A stretch of 64,000 nt of DNA from Clostridium homopropionicum DSM 5847 (GCF_001263795.1 NZ_LHUR01000042.1:62001-126000), one strand, 5' to 3'; shown: positions 10,462 through 19,438, counted from the stretch's first letter. Notes: a model not told the origin generated them from the letters alone. Numbers and translations are program-made.

Positions 10462-10516
10462 AATCGCTAATCTCTAGTATCTAGTCGCTAGGGATTAGTG
10501 ATTAGCGACTAGTGAT
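10462..10516. repeat. CTAGT/GCTAAT-rich intercistronic repeat between pyrC and pyrF
   Basis: It uses the same short words as 7870-7942 and can fold: TCGCTAATC at the left pairs with GATTAGCGA at the right. It lies between two genes of one operon. Confidence 0.75.
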
Positions 10517-10527
10517 TTGTTCTTCCC

Positions 10528-11712
10528 TTATTGGTTACTATAAACCACTTTTCCCCCTTTAATGGTAATTAATATTTCTCCAAAAACCTTTTTGCCATTG
10601 AAAGGTGTATTTTTTCCCTTTGATAAAAACTTTTTTGAATCTACAATATATTCTTTTTCTAAGTCTATTAAAGTAAGATCTCCTTCAAATCCTATACTTA
10701 TTTGTCCTTTATTTAATCCCATTATTTCAGCTGGTCCTTTAGACATTATTTCTGATAATTTATTTAGAGAAATTTTATCACCTTTTACTAGGCTTGTGTA
10801 ACATATAGAGAAGGAAGTTTCAATACCAGAAATACCTGGAGCTCCATTTTTCTTATCTTCCTCAGTATGTGGTGCATGATCTGTAGCAATTGCATCCACA
10901 TAACCCTCCTGAATAGCTTTTATTAAGAAATTTACATCTTCAATTTCTCTTATTGGTGGATTTACTCTATATCCTTCTCCCCAAAGAGCTATATGATGAG
11001 GTGCCACTTCACAAGTAAGTTTTGCACCCTCTTTCTTTCCATTAATTACGTATTTCATTGCCTCTTTTGTGCTTACATGTGACATGTGAAGCTTGCAGCC
11101 AGTAAACTTAGCTAATTCTATATCTCTCCAAGTCATCAAATTCTCTGCCATCCTCATGTCAACTTTGCTCATTTCTGGACTTTCCGCATGAGACATTATT
11201 GTTATACCCTTAGCTTTTGCCTTAATCATAGCATCTAGTGTAATTTTGTTGTCTACAACACCTTTTCCATCATCAGAAATAAATTTAACAGTCGGCGGTA
11301 AAATATCTAAATGGCTTATATCTTTTCCTTGCAAATTATTAGTTATAGTTATTACTTGATTTACATCTACTAGGCCTATTTTCTTTGCTTTTTCCTTTAC
11401 ATAATTAACAACATCCATACTAGAAGAAACGGGATTAGTATTTCCCATTAGGTTAACTGTGGTATATCCCCCTCGTACTGCTGCTCTGCTTCCACTTAAA
11501 ATATCTTCTTTATGGGTAAATCCAGGCTCTCTAAAATGAGCATGCAAGTCAACAAAAGCTGGCATTAAAGTTTTTCCTCTTCCGTCAATTGTATCACATT
11601 CCTTTGATAGGTGCTTTCCAATCTCATATATTTTCCCTTTATTTATATAAACATCTCCATAAAAATCCTGGGCCCAATCAATTACTCTTACATTTTTAAT
11701 CAATAACTCCAT
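10528..11712 (-). CDS. pyrC: Dihydroorotase
   Basis: PyrC closes carbamoyl aspartate to dihydroorotate and binds zinc. The metal ligands are visible in DLHAHFREPG (near residue 56) and in ATDHAPHTEED further on, and the intervening MSHAESPEM and MSHVST motifs fit the family. The best start is the ATG at 11710-11712 (MELLIKNVRVIDW), nine bases after GGAGG, giving 394 residues. The open frame extends upstream, but those 27 codons would overlap pyrI and have no ribosome binding site. Confidence 0.93.
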   Translation of the reverse strand: MELLIKNVRVIDWAQDFYGDVYINKGKIYEIGKHLSKECDTIDGRGKTLMPAFVDLHAHFREPGFTHKEDILSGSRAAVRGGYTTVNLMGNTNPVSSSMDVVNYVKEKAKKIGLVDVNQVITITNNLQGKDISHLDILPPTVKFISDDGKGVVDNKITLDAMIKAKAKGITIMSHAESPEMSKVDMRMAENLMTWRDIELAKFTGCKLHMSHVSTKEAMKYVINGKKEGAKLTCEVAPHHIALWGEGYRVNPPIREIEDVNFLIKAIQEGYVDAIATDHAPHTEEDKKNGAPGISGIETSFSICYTSLVKGDKISLNKLSEIMSKGPAEIMGLNKGQISIGFEGDLTLIDLEKEYIVDSKKFLSKGKNTPFNGKKVFGEILITIKGGKVVYSNQ

Positions 11713-11725
11713 TGTCCGTTTCCTC

Positions 11726-12154
11726 CTAGATATCATTTTTGTGTGCTTCATCACAATATCTGCATCTATATTCTCTATTTTCTTTATCAACAAGATAGAA
11801 TTGTTGAGGTATAGTTTCTTCAGCAGTTGTTATGCATCTAGGGTTTTTACATACCATAACATTTTCTACTTCCTCAGGAAGGTTAAGCTTGATCTTCTCT
11901 TTAGTTTCACAGTTTTCAATAATACTTATTGTTATGTTAGGATCAATTAGCCCAAGCACTGTAAAATCTATATCAATTTTATTATCAATTTTTATTATAT
12001 CCTTTTTCTCTAATTTTTTACTGTTTGCATTCATAATTAGAGCCACTGAAAATTCAGCATTCTCTAGCCCTAAATAATTAAATATTTTAATTCCGCTGCC
12101 AGCTTTTATATGGTCAATTACTATTCCATCCTTTATACTATCTATATTAAGCAT
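11726..12154 (-). CDS. pyrI: Aspartate carbamoyltransferase regulatory subunit
   Basis: PyrI binds nucleotides and makes PyrB allosteric. The C-terminal zinc site is clear: MVCKNPRCI followed by [10 protein letters not shown] (CX4C and CX2C). The N-terminal half has the nucleotide-binding fold sequence [19 protein letters not shown] use the ATG at 12152-12154 ([10 protein letters not shown]), 142 residues; a GTG three codons upstream would overlap the pyrB stop. It is placed directly after pyrB, as is usual for the B-I pair. Confidence 0.93.
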   Translation of the reverse strand: MLNIDSIKDGIVIDHIKAGSGIKIFNYLGLENAEFSVALIMNANSKKLEKKDIIKIDNKIDIDFTVLGLIDPNITISIIENCETKEKIKLNLPEEVENVMVCKNPRCITTAEETIPQQFYLVDKENREYRCRYCDEAHKNDI

Positions 12155-12156
12155 TA

Positions 12157-13080
12157 CTAACACACCCCCAAAAGCTTTGATATAAGAGCCATTCTAACAT
12201 ACATTCCAAACTTAGCTTGCTTGAAATAATAAGCCCTCGGATCTGAATCAATTTCAGTTGCTATCTCGTTAACTCTTGGTAGTGGATGAAGAATAATCAT
12301 ATCCTCTTTTGCCATTCTCATCTTTTGAGCATCTAAAATATAGCTATCTTTTAATCTTATATATTCTGCTTCATTGAAAAATCTTTCTTTTTGAACTCTT
12401 GTCATGTATAGAATATCTAATTGATCTATAACATCTTCTAGTCTTTCTACTTCCTCAAATTCTGTATTATTCTTCTTTAATATTTCTTCTTTTATATAAT
12501 CTGGAATTTTTAATTCATCTGGAGAGATAAGTATAAACTTATTATTCTTATATCTTGATAAAGCTTTTACTAAAGAATGTACTGTTCTTCCGAATTTTAA
12601 ATCTCCGCAAAGCCCAATAACATGATTTGAAAATTCACCTTTAACATTTCGAATAGTTAATAAATCTGTTAATGTTTGAGTAGGATGTTGATGTCCTCCA
12701 TCTCCCGCATTAATTACAGGTATTTGTGAGTACATAGATGCAACTCTTGCTGAACCTTCCTTTGGATGTCTTATAGCTATTATATCAGCATAACATCCAA
12801 CTGTTCTTATAGTATCTCCTAAGCTTTCCCCCTTAGCTACTGAGCTGGAATTTGCATCAGAGAATCCCAAAACCCTGCCCCCTAGTCTTAACATTGCAGC
12901 TTCAAAGCTTAATCTAGTTCTTGTACTTGGTTCGTAAAAAAGAGTAGCTAAAAGCTTTCCTTCGCAAACTTTTGAATACTTAGCTGGATTTTCAATTATT
13001 TTATCTGCTAACTGGAATACCTCTTCTAATTCCTCTAGGGTAAAGTCCATTGGATCAATTAAATTTCTACCTTTTAACAT
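12157..13080 (-). CDS. pyrB: Aspartate carbamoyltransferase catalytic subunit
   Basis: PyrB condenses carbamoyl phosphate with aspartate, the committed step of pyrimidine synthesis. It has the carbamoyl-phosphate loop [13 protein letters not shown] near residue 50, the HPTQTL motif near residue 131, and HPLPRVNE near the C-terminus. I choose the ATG at 13078-13080, six bases after GGAGG, giving 307 residues. The upstream ATG at 13086 touches the ribosome binding site and is unlikely. It is the first gene of the pyr operon. Its ribosome binding site lies inside a PyrR-like loop, which suggests extra control at translation. Confidence 0.95.
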   Translation of the reverse strand: MLKGRNLIDPMDFTLEELEEVFQLADKIIENPAKYSKVCEGKLLATLFYEPSTRTRLSFEAAMLRLGGRVLGFSDANSSSVAKGESLGDTIRTVGCYADIIAIRHPKEGSARVASMYSQIPVINAGDGGHQHPTQTLTDLLTIRNVKGEFSNHVIGLCGDLKFGRTVHSLVKALSRYKNNKFILISPDELKIPDYIKEEILKKNNTEFEEVERLEDVIDQLDILYMTRVQKERFFNEAEYIRLKDSYILDAQKMRMAKEDMIILHPLPRVNEIATEIDSDPRAYYFKQAKFGMYVRMALISKLLGVC

Positions 13081-13089
13081 AAACATCCT

Positions 13090-13120
13090 CCTTTTTAGTC
13101 TCTCGGAACTATTTTAAAGG
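13090..13120 (-). promoter_or_regulatory. PyrR-type loop overlapping the pyrB ribosome binding site
   Basis: The minus strand reads CCTTTAAAATAGTTCCGAGA then GACTAAAAAGG, immediately followed by AGG of the ribosome binding site (13087-13091). The core GTTCCGAGAGAC fits the PyrR consensus. No terminator follows, so PyrR binding here would hide the ribosome binding site. Confidence 0.7.
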
Positions 13121-13203
13121 GTAATAAAAAATGCCTCCACGATTAACGAGAAGGCATAAAAATTGCGTAATAAAATTATAAGGAACCCCTTATAACATGT
13201 CAC
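13114..13203 (-). other. Possible 29-codon leader ORF in the pyrB leader
   Basis: GTG at 13201-13203 lies six bases after AAGGAG, which itself is the 3' part of the first PyrR loop. The frame runs 29 codons through the terminator and stops with TAA inside the second PyrR loop. There is no homology evidence; it may be chance. Confidence 0.3.
13124..13157 (-). terminator. Intrinsic terminator of the pyrB attenuator
   Basis: On the minus strand ATGCCTTCTC and GTGGAGGCAT form a stem followed by six T. The CCTTCTC arm is exactly complementary to GAGAAGG at the end of the upstream PyrR loop, which gives the antiterminator. Confidence 0.85.
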
Positions 13204-13211
13204 TTGCATCT

Positions 13212-13241
13212 CCTTCTCAGTATCTCGTACTGAATTAAAGG
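13212..13241 (-). promoter_or_regulatory. PyrR-binding loop of the pyrB attenuator
   Basis: The minus strand reads CCTTTAATTCAGTACGAGAT then ACTGAGAAGG. It has the same place and shape as the carAB loops, with a slightly divergent core (CAGTACGAGATACTG). Confidence 0.75.
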
Positions 13242-13263
13242 CACTGTTATTAACTTTTAAATC

Positions 13264-13292
13264 ATTGTATCATATATATATAATAAAATCAA
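13264..13292 (-). promoter_or_regulatory. SigmaA-type promoter of the pyr operon
   Basis: TTGATT, 17 bases, TACAAT on the minus strand, about 20 bases before the first PyrR loop. Confidence 0.65.
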
Positions 13293-13336
13293 TGTGTTTT
13301 ACTGTAATTATAGGTACCATCTAATTATATATAAAG

Positions 13337-13374
13337 CATTTAAGAACCCTATGCTGCGCATAGGGTTCTTAAAT
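13337..13374 (-). terminator. Long hairpin after the first CoA transferase gene
   Basis: An almost perfect stem of about 17 bp: CATTTAAGAACCCTATGC pairs with GCATAGGGTTCTTAAATG around a three-base loop. It lies just past the stop codon at 13383; the T run is weak. Confidence 0.7.
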
Positions 13375-13382
13375 GTTTCATA

Positions 13383-14936
13383 TTATTTTAGTCCCATTAA
13401 TTCATCCTTGAAAATTCTTTCATCCATAGTCTTTAAGTCTTTAGCAACAATTGGTGCAAAGTCCATTTTATCTAGTATATCCTTTTGAAGATCCATTCCT
13501 GGAGCAATTTCTGTAAGAACTAATCCTTCTTTTCTTAATTCAAATACTGCTCTTTCTGTTATGTAAAGAACTGGTTGGCCATTTTCTTGAGCATAGTCTC
13601 CGCTGAAAGTTATTTGTTCAACTTGTGGCATGAACTTCTTAGTTTTACCTTCTTTTTCTATTATAAGCTTACCATTGTCAACTGCAACCTTTAATCCGCC
13701 TGCAGTAAAGGTTCCACAATATACAACTTTTTTAGCATTTTGAGTTATATTGATGAATCCGCCGCAACCAGCTATTCTTGGTCCAAACTTACTTACATTG
13801 ATGTTTCCTTTAGCATCACATTGAGCAAGTCCTAAGAATGCTACGTCAAGTCCGCCACCATCATAGAAGTCAAATTGATATGCTTGGTCTAATATAACTT
13901 CAGGATTAACTGAAGCTCCAAAGTTTCCGCCACCTGCAGGAACTCCACCAACTGGACCAGCTTCAACTGTTAATGTCATTGTATCTCCAATGCCTTCTTC
14001 GTTAGCTACTGCAGCTACCATTTCTGGCATTCCTATTCCTAAATTTACTGCAGCATTTTTAGGTAATTCCATAGCTGCTCTTCTTCCTATAATTTTTCTT
14101 TCACTTAATGGTTCTGGTGTTATTGAATTCAATGGAATTACAGCGTCTCCACAGAATTCTGCCTTGTATGGTTCTGAGAAAGTTTGCCATGAAGCTTGTC
14201 CTTGGTCAACAACTACTACAGCATCTACACATATTCCTGGAATCTTAACTAGTCTTGGATCTAATGTTCCATTAGCTACTACCTTTTTAACTTGTACTAG
14301 CACCTTTCCACCTGAAGCTTTAGCTGCTTGAGCCATAGATAGAGCTTCTACGAATGCAATTTCTTGTTCCATAGAAATATTTCCTCTTTCATCTGCATAA
14401 GTTCCTTTAACTATAGCAATATCTACTGGAAAAGCTTTATATAATAATCTTTCTTGTCCTTCTATGTTAACGACTTTTACAATGTCTTCTTTTGTTTTCT
14501 CATTTAATTTTCCACCTTCTACACGTGGGTCAACAAAGGTTTTTAAACCTACATGAGTTATTGTACCAATCTTACCTGCAGCAATATCTCTCATTAAGTG
14601 AGAAATTACTCCTTGTGGTAAATTGTAAGCTTCTATTTTATTTTCTAATGCTAGTTTTTGAAGTTTTGGAGCAAGATTCCAGTGTCCACCTATTACTTTG
14701 CTAACAAGTCCTTCGTGTCCCATGTGGTTTAATCCTCTGTCTTTTCCATCACCTTGTCCTGCTGCATATACTAATGTTAAATTTTTAGCTACTTCTTCAC
14801 CATTTAAGAATTTTTCTTCAATTGCTTCTGTGATTCCTTCTGGATGTGCTCCTCCTACGAAACCACCCACAGCTACAGTATCACCATCTTTAATCATTGC
14901 TATTGCTTCTGCCATTGTTTTTACTTTTGAAGCCAT
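13383..14936 (-). CDS. One-chain acyl-CoA:acetate / 3-oxoacid CoA transferase (Pct/YdiF type), copy 1
   Basis: Enzymes of this family move CoA between acetyl-CoA (or another acyl-CoA) and short-chain or hydroxy acids without using ATP. The 517-residue protein has both fused halves. The N-terminal half has GGFVGGAHPEG and the second half has TLTVEAGPVGG, where Glu325 is in the place of the catalytic glutamate of family members. The C-terminus ends MDERIFKDELMGLK, shared by all five copies in this window. The ATG follows AAGGAGG. It is the last gene after crt and a GntP permease, so the likely job is to activate the imported acid. The substrate is inferred, not visible. Confidence 0.85.
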   Translation of the reverse strand: MASKVKTMAEAIAMIKDGDTVAVGGFVGGAHPEGITEAIEEKFLNGEEVAKNLTLVYAAGQGDGKDRGLNHMGHEGLVSKVIGGHWNLAPKLQKLALENKIEAYNLPQGVISHLMRDIAAGKIGTITHVGLKTFVDPRVEGGKLNEKTKEDIVKVVNIEGQERLLYKAFPVDIAIVKGTYADERGNISMEQEIAFVEALSMAQAAKASGGKVLVQVKKVVANGTLDPRLVKIPGICVDAVVVVDQGQASWQTFSEPYKAEFCGDAVIPLNSITPEPLSERKIIGRRAAMELPKNAAVNLGIGMPEMVAAVANEEGIGDTMTLTVEAGPVGGVPAGGGNFGASVNPEVILDQAYQFDFYDGGGLDVAFLGLAQCDAKGNINVSKFGPRIAGCGGFINITQNAKKVVYCGTFTAGGLKVAVDNGKLIIEKEGKTKKFMPQVEQITFSGDYAQENGQPVLYITERAVFELRKEGLVLTEIAPGMDLQKDILDKMDFAPIVAKDLKTMDERIFKDELMGLK

Positions 14937-14984
14937 TTTTACCCCTCCTTAAGAAAGTAATTAATATACCCTTATTAAATAAAT

Positions 14985-15017
14985 TTCAGGCTGTCAACCT
15001 ATTGGTAACAGCCTGAA
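14985..15017 (-). terminator. Hairpin between GntP copy 1 and CoA transferase copy 1
   Basis: TTCAGGCTGT pairs with AACAGCCTGAA over a 12-base loop. It has no strong T run, so it may be a partial terminator or an mRNA-end hairpin inside the operon. Confidence 0.5.
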
Positions 15018-15059
15018 TATATTTTATTACAATTAAAATTATTAAAATTTTATTATTTA

Positions 15060-16457
15060 TTAAACAACTCCCATAAGTGCGAATACAACTACAACCACTA
15101 AGGAACATAAAGGAATTGCTACTGAAATCATACCGATATCTTTATAAGATTCTTTATGTGTTAATCCACAGATAGTTAAAAGTGTTATAACTGCTCCGTT
15201 ATGAGGAAGTGAGTCAAATCCACCTGATGCAAGTGATGCAATTCTGTGAAGAACTTCAGGGCTGATACCTTGTTGTATACCCATTTCTAAATATTGTTTT
15301 CCTAGAATTCCAAGAGCTATACTCATACCACCTGATGCTGAACCAGTGATACCTGCAAGTACGTTAACTGAAATTGCTTCTGAAATAATTGGGTTACTAG
15401 AAACTCCAAGTAATGCGTTTTTAACTATAGTAAATGCTGCTAATGATTGGATAACGTTTCCATATCCAACTTCTGAAGATGTATTTATAATTGCAAGAAG
15501 TGATCCAATAGCTCCTTGGTTTACAGTGTCTTTAGCACTCTTTAATCTCTTATAGTTAAATATTATTGTAGCTAATATTGATATTACTAAGGCTATAATT
15601 AAACTCCATGTTCCTGCAACATTTCCTAGCTTTGTTAAATATGGAGCTTTTTCTAGGTATGCTCCGTCATATTTTCCAGCAACGATAACCATTTTTGATA
15701 AAACAAGGTTAATTCCAAGTACTAAGAAAATAGGTGCTAATGCAAGTCCTAATGAAGGTAAGTTAGTTTCATCAATCTCAGTAAATTTTTCATTTGGATG
15801 TACTCCATAACCTTCTCCTGCTTTTTTAGCTTGTCTAACTCTTAAAGTTAACCATACTATACCGCCACCGAACATACAAACTGATGCGATTAAACCAAGA
15901 ATAGGTGCTGCATATGCGTCAGTTCCGAAGAAAGGCATTGGAATAGCGTTTTGTATTTGTGGTGAACCAGGAAGACCTGTCATTGTAAATGTGAAAGATC
16001 CTAATGCGATTGTACCAGGGATTAATCTCTTTGGAATGTCTGCTTCTTTAAATAATTGTTGTGCTATTGGGAATACTGCGAAAGCAACAACGAACATTGA
16101 AACTCCACCATAAGTTAGTATACTAACTGATAAAACAACTGCAAGTACACATTTGTCTGCTCCTAATTTTTTAGCTATAGCATGTGCTATTGCTTTTGCT
16201 GATCCAGAGTCATCCATTACCTTACCAAAGATAGCTCCTAGTAAGAATACTGGGAAGTAGTTCTTTGCATAATTTGCAAACGCTTTCATGAAGATTTCTG
16301 TATAGGTTGCCATTATATGAGTTTCTTGACCGCCTATACCACCTATAAATGCAGCCATTAATGCTAAAATTGGTGCTAGAACAAGAACTGTTATACCTCT
16401 ATATGCAAGGTATATTAAAAGGGCTAATGATAATACGATACCAAATACTCCTAACAT
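15060..16457 (-). CDS. GntP-family permease, copy 1
   Basis: This is a secondary transporter of the GntP (gluconate/3-hydroxybutyrate) family with about 12 hydrophobic segments across 465 residues. Motifs shared by all five copies include YFPVFLLGAIFGK near residue 75, GVSMFVVAFAVFPIA, GLPGSPQIQNAIPMPFFGT, and the C-terminal GGFDSLPHNGAVITLL. The start used is the ATG at 16455-16457 (MLGVFGIV); the upstream ATG at 16470-16472 contains the ribosome binding site GGAGAG. It sits between crt and CoA transferase 1. Import of a short-chain hydroxy or keto acid is inferred from the neighbours. Confidence 0.87.
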   Translation of the reverse strand: MLGVFGIVLSLALLIYLAYRGITVLVLAPILALMAAFIGGIGGQETHIMATYTEIFMKAFANYAKNYFPVFLLGAIFGKVMDDSGSAKAIAHAIAKKLGADKCVLAVVLSVSILTYGGVSMFVVAFAVFPIAQQLFKEADIPKRLIPGTIALGSFTFTMTGLPGSPQIQNAIPMPFFGTDAYAAPILGLIASVCMFGGGIVWLTLRVRQAKKAGEGYGVHPNEKFTEIDETNLPSLGLALAPIFLVLGINLVLSKMVIVAGKYDGAYLEKAPYLTKLGNVAGTWSLIIALVISILATIIFNYKRLKSAKDTVNQGAIGSLLAIINTSSEVGYGNVIQSLAAFTIVKNALLGVSSNPIISEAISVNVLAGITGSASGGMSIALGILGKQYLEMGIQQGISPEVLHRIASLASGGFDSLPHNGAVITLLTICGLTHKESYKDIGMISVAIPLCSLVVVVVFALMGVV

Positions 16458-16538
16458 ATTACTACTCTCCATTCTTAAATTATTATATTTTTTATTGATA
16501 TGATTTCTGAAAAAATTATTGAGATTATTGAGAAGTTA

Positions 16539-16552
16539 AATAAACGTTTACA
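16539..16552 (-). promoter_or_regulatory. Candidate CcpA (cre) site before GntP copy 1
   Basis: The minus strand has TGTAAACGTTTATT, which fits the cre consensus TGWAARCGYTWNCW at all but one position. It lies about 80 bases before the gene. Confidence 0.45.
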
Positions 16553-16567
16553 AAGCTTTGTTGGTAA

Positions 16568-16585
16568 TTTGATGAATTCATCAAA
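16568..16585. promoter_or_regulatory. Perfect 18-bp palindrome before GntP copy 1
   Basis: TTTGATGAATTCATCAAA reads the same on both strands. It lies about 110 bases upstream of the permease start and looks like a repressor operator. The binding protein is unknown. Confidence 0.5.
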
Positions 16586-16676
16586 GTTTAAATGTATAAT
16601 ATAAAAATACTTAAGCATTTTTATTAACAAATTTAGATATTAACCTTACTAGGTTCTATATGTTATTTATAATTTA

Positions 16677-17462
16677 TTATTTATTTTTAAAGTTCTTTTC
16701 TTTTCTCTTTTCAACGAATGCAGTCATACCTTCTTTTTGATCTTCAGTAGCAAAACATACTCCGAATAATTCTGCTTCGAAAGCTATAGCAGTATCTATA
16801 TCTACTTGCATTCCTCTGTTTATTGCTTGTTTACATAGTTTAACAGCTATTGGTGCATTTTTGATCATGTCATTAGCTAATTTTATAGCTGTAGCCATTA
16901 AATCTTCTAAAGCAACAACTTTATTTACAAGACCTATTCTATAAGCTTCTTGAGCATCAATCATGTTAGTTGTGTATATTAATTCTTTAGCCATTCCCAT
17001 TGGAACAAGTCTTGCTAATCTTTGAGTTCCACCAAATCCTGGAGTTATTCCAAGTCCTGCTTCTGGTTGAGCAAATTTAGCATTTGTAGAAGCTATTCTT
17101 ACGTCACATGCCATAGAAAGTTCACATCCGCCACCTAAAGCAAAACCGTTTACAGCTGCTATAACTGGTTTTTCTAATGCTTCAATAGATCTCATAGCCT
17201 TATTTCCTAATATACCAAATTCTCTTCCTTGCATAGCGTTCATATCTTTCATTTCTGATATATCTGCACCAGCAACGAATGATTTTTCGCCAGCTCCAGT
17301 TATTATAAGAACAATTATTTCATCATCTTTAGCTACTACTTGTACTGCATCGCAAATTTCTGCTAGAGTTTCTGAATTTAAAGCATTTAATGCCTTAGGT
17401 CTGTTGATAGTAAGTGTTCCTATCCCCTTATCCTTAGTTAAAATAACGTTTTTAAATTCCAT
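16677..17462 (-). CDS. Enoyl-CoA hydratase / crotonase, copy 1
   Basis: It adds water to crotonyl-CoA to give (S)-3-hydroxybutyryl-CoA, or does the reverse. The 261-residue protein has the oxyanion-hole segment FVAGADISEM near residue 64, NGFALGGGCELSMACD near residue 107, and the glutamate motif QPEAGLGITPGFGGTQRL near residue 138. The ATG follows AAGGAGGAG. It is the first gene of the set crt - GntP 1 - CoA transferase 1, and no sigma54 site is visible before it. A second crotonase lies at 55058-55834 beside hbd and thl. Confidence 0.92.
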   Translation of the reverse strand: MEFKNVILTKDKGIGTLTINRPKALNALNSETLAEICDAVQVVAKDDEIIVLIITGAGEKSFVAGADISEMKDMNAMQGREFGILGNKAMRSIEALEKPVIAAVNGFALGGGCELSMACDVRIASTNAKFAQPEAGLGITPGFGGTQRLARLVPMGMAKELIYTTNMIDAQEAYRIGLVNKVVALEDLMATAIKLANDMIKNAPIAVKLCKQAINRGMQVDIDTAIAFEAELFGVCFATEDQKEGMTAFVEKRKEKNFKNK

Positions 17463-17651
17463 TTTTTCTCCTCCTTATAATTTTCAAAATTTACTTACAA
17501 CTTGATTCTATTCCTCTGTCTAATTTTTAACAAGTACGCACTTTTTTGTGTTATAGTACTTTATAAAACACATAGTGCTTTCTTTTATACCTTAGTTACT
17601 TATTAGTAATTTACTATCACTAAAATCTAAAATATCCTAATCAAATTCAAA

Positions 17652-17693
17652 AAATAAAAGCAGGTATAAACCGATTAAGATTTATACCTGCTT
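17652..17693 (-). terminator. Terminator after GntP copy 2
   Basis: AGCAGGTATAAA pairs with TTTATACCTGCT and the minus strand continues into TTTATTTTTTG. Confidence 0.8.
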
Positions 17694-17726
17694 AATTAGC
17701 AATTTATTTTAGTTATATTATTGTAA

Positions 17727-19112
17727 TTAAACCACTCCGAAAGTTGCTAATATTACTATTAATACTAATGTACATACTGGAATTACAACCGAACACATAC
17801 CAACATCTGCATAAGAATCTTTATGAGTAAGTCCACAGATACTTAATAATGTGATAACTGCTCCATTGTGTGGAAGTGAGTCAAATCCACCAGATGCTAA
17901 AGCTGCAATTCTGTGAAGTACTTCTGGATTAATTCCTTGTTGTACTGCTGCTTCTAAGTATGTCTTTCCTAAAACTCCTAAAGCTATAGACATACCACCT
18001 GATGCTGAACCTGTAATACCAGCAAGTACGTTAACTGATACTGCTTCTGATATAATTGGGTTGCTAGAAATTCCAAGTAATGCTTCTTTAACTATAGTAA
18101 ATGCTGCAAGTGATTGAATTACGTTTCCATAACCAACCTCTGATGATACGTTAACTACTGCTAGAAGTGATCCAATAGCTCCTTGGTTTACACTTTCTTT
18201 AGGATTCTTTAAGTTCTTTAAGTTAAGTAATATTGTAATTACTATTGATATAACAAGTGCAATAACCAAACTCCAAGTTCCTGAAACAGTTGCTAATTTT
18301 GTTCCATAATCCTTTAAATAATCTCCATTATATCTGCTAGCTACAAAAACGAATTTAGAGAATATAAAGTTTATAACTAAAACTAAGATTATTGGTAATA
18401 AAGCTAGTCCAAGTGATGGAAGATTTTTTTCATCGATTTCAACTATTTTTTCATTTGGATGATTTCCATAACCTTCTCCTGCTGCTTTAGCCTTTTTAAC
18501 TCTAAAGTTTAACCAAACTACAGCACCAGCAAACATACATATAGCTGCAATTATACCTAATACTGGAGCTGCATATGCGTCAGTTCCAAAGAAAGGCATT
18601 GGGATAGCATTTTGTATTTGTGGTGTTCCTGGTAAAGCTGTCATTGTGAAAGTAAATGCTCCAGCTGCTATAGAACCAGGGATTAATCTCTTTGGTATAT
18701 CTGCTTCTTTAAATAATTGCATTGCTATTGGGAATACTGCGAATGCAACAACGAATAGAGAAACTCCTCCGAAGGTTAAGATACCGCAAGCTAATATAAC
18801 TGCTAGTATTGCTTTATCTCCGCCTAATTTTTTAGCAATAGCATGTGAAATTGCTTTTGCTGATCCAGAGTCATCCATTAACTTACCAAAGATTGCTCCT
18901 AATAAGAATACTGGGAAATAAGACTTACAATAATTTGCAAATGCTTTCATGAATGTTTCAGTATATGTTGCCATTACGTGAGCATCTGCTCCACCTGCTA
19001 CAAAAGCTGCACCTAGTGCTAAGATTGGTGCTAGAACAAGTACTGTTATACCTCTGTAAGCAAGGTACATTAAAAGACCTAGGGAAACTATAATTGCTAT
19101 TACTCCTACCAT
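17727..19112 (-). CDS. GntP-family permease, copy 2
   Basis: A 461-residue membrane transporter of the same family as copy 1, with about 12 hydrophobic segments and the same motifs (YFPVFLLGAIFGKLMDDSG, ALPGTPQIQNAIPMPFFGT, GGFDSLPHNGAVITLLSIC). It is nearly identical to copy 3 (19641-21026) along its whole length, with most differences in conserved positions of helices, so the two come from a recent tandem duplication. The ATG follows GGAGGAG. It appears to be a one-gene unit, with a hairpin leader before it and a terminator after it. Confidence 0.87.
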   Translation of the reverse strand: MVGVIAIIVSLGLLMYLAYRGITVLVLAPILALGAAFVAGGADAHVMATYTETFMKAFANYCKSYFPVFLLGAIFGKLMDDSGSAKAISHAIAKKLGGDKAILAVILACGILTFGGVSLFVVAFAVFPIAMQLFKEADIPKRLIPGSIAAGAFTFTMTALPGTPQIQNAIPMPFFGTDAYAAPVLGIIAAICMFAGAVVWLNFRVKKAKAAGEGYGNHPNEKIVEIDEKNLPSLGLALLPIILVLVINFIFSKFVFVASRYNGDYLKDYGTKLATVSGTWSLVIALVISIVITILLNLKNLKNPKESVNQGAIGSLLAVVNVSSEVGYGNVIQSLAAFTIVKEALLGISSNPIISEAVSVNVLAGITGSASGGMSIALGVLGKTYLEAAVQQGINPEVLHRIAALASGGFDSLPHNGAVITLLSICGLTHKDSYADVGMCSVVIPVCTLVLIVILATFGVV

Positions 19113-19152
19113 TTTGTTACTCCTCCACTCTTAATATAATATTTATAATTAC

Positions 19153-19175
19153 ACTAGGAAGATTTTCTTCCCAGT
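19153..19175 (-). other. Leader hairpin before GntP copy 2
   Basis: ACTAGGAAGA pairs with CTTCCCAGT around TTTT, about 45 bases before the start codon. GntP copy 3 has a longer hairpin with the same GGAAG/CTTCC core in the same place. Confidence 0.5.
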
Positions 19176-19438
19176 AAAATTATCTGTAATAAGATAATTG
19201 ATATTGTTTATTGGGCTTTGGGGCACAAATTATAAATTAAATAAAACAAAAACTTTATTTTTTTAGGATTCTATCATTAGTATTAGTCGAATTTTGTATT
19301 TTATTAGGATATTTAATCGTTTACAAATTTCTCAAAAATTATACATTAATCTTAGTTTTTTTATAATATATGTTTAATATATTTAAAATATTAAACATAT
19401 AAAAACATACATACTTTTCTGACATTTGCAATTAAACT

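Noticed and set aside
13081-13086. Upstream ATG for pyrB
   Set aside because: It directly touches the GGAGG site; the ATG six bases further has normal spacing.
17562-17600. Sigma54 site before crt copy 1
   Set aside because: The nearest GC...CC pair has an 11-base spacing, so it does not fit the strict GG-N10-GC rule.
19214-19232. Plus-strand TTGGGGCACAAATTATA as a sigma54 promoter
   Set aside because: The -24-like TGGGGCAC is present but no GC follows at ten bases, and no plus-strand gene lies downstream.
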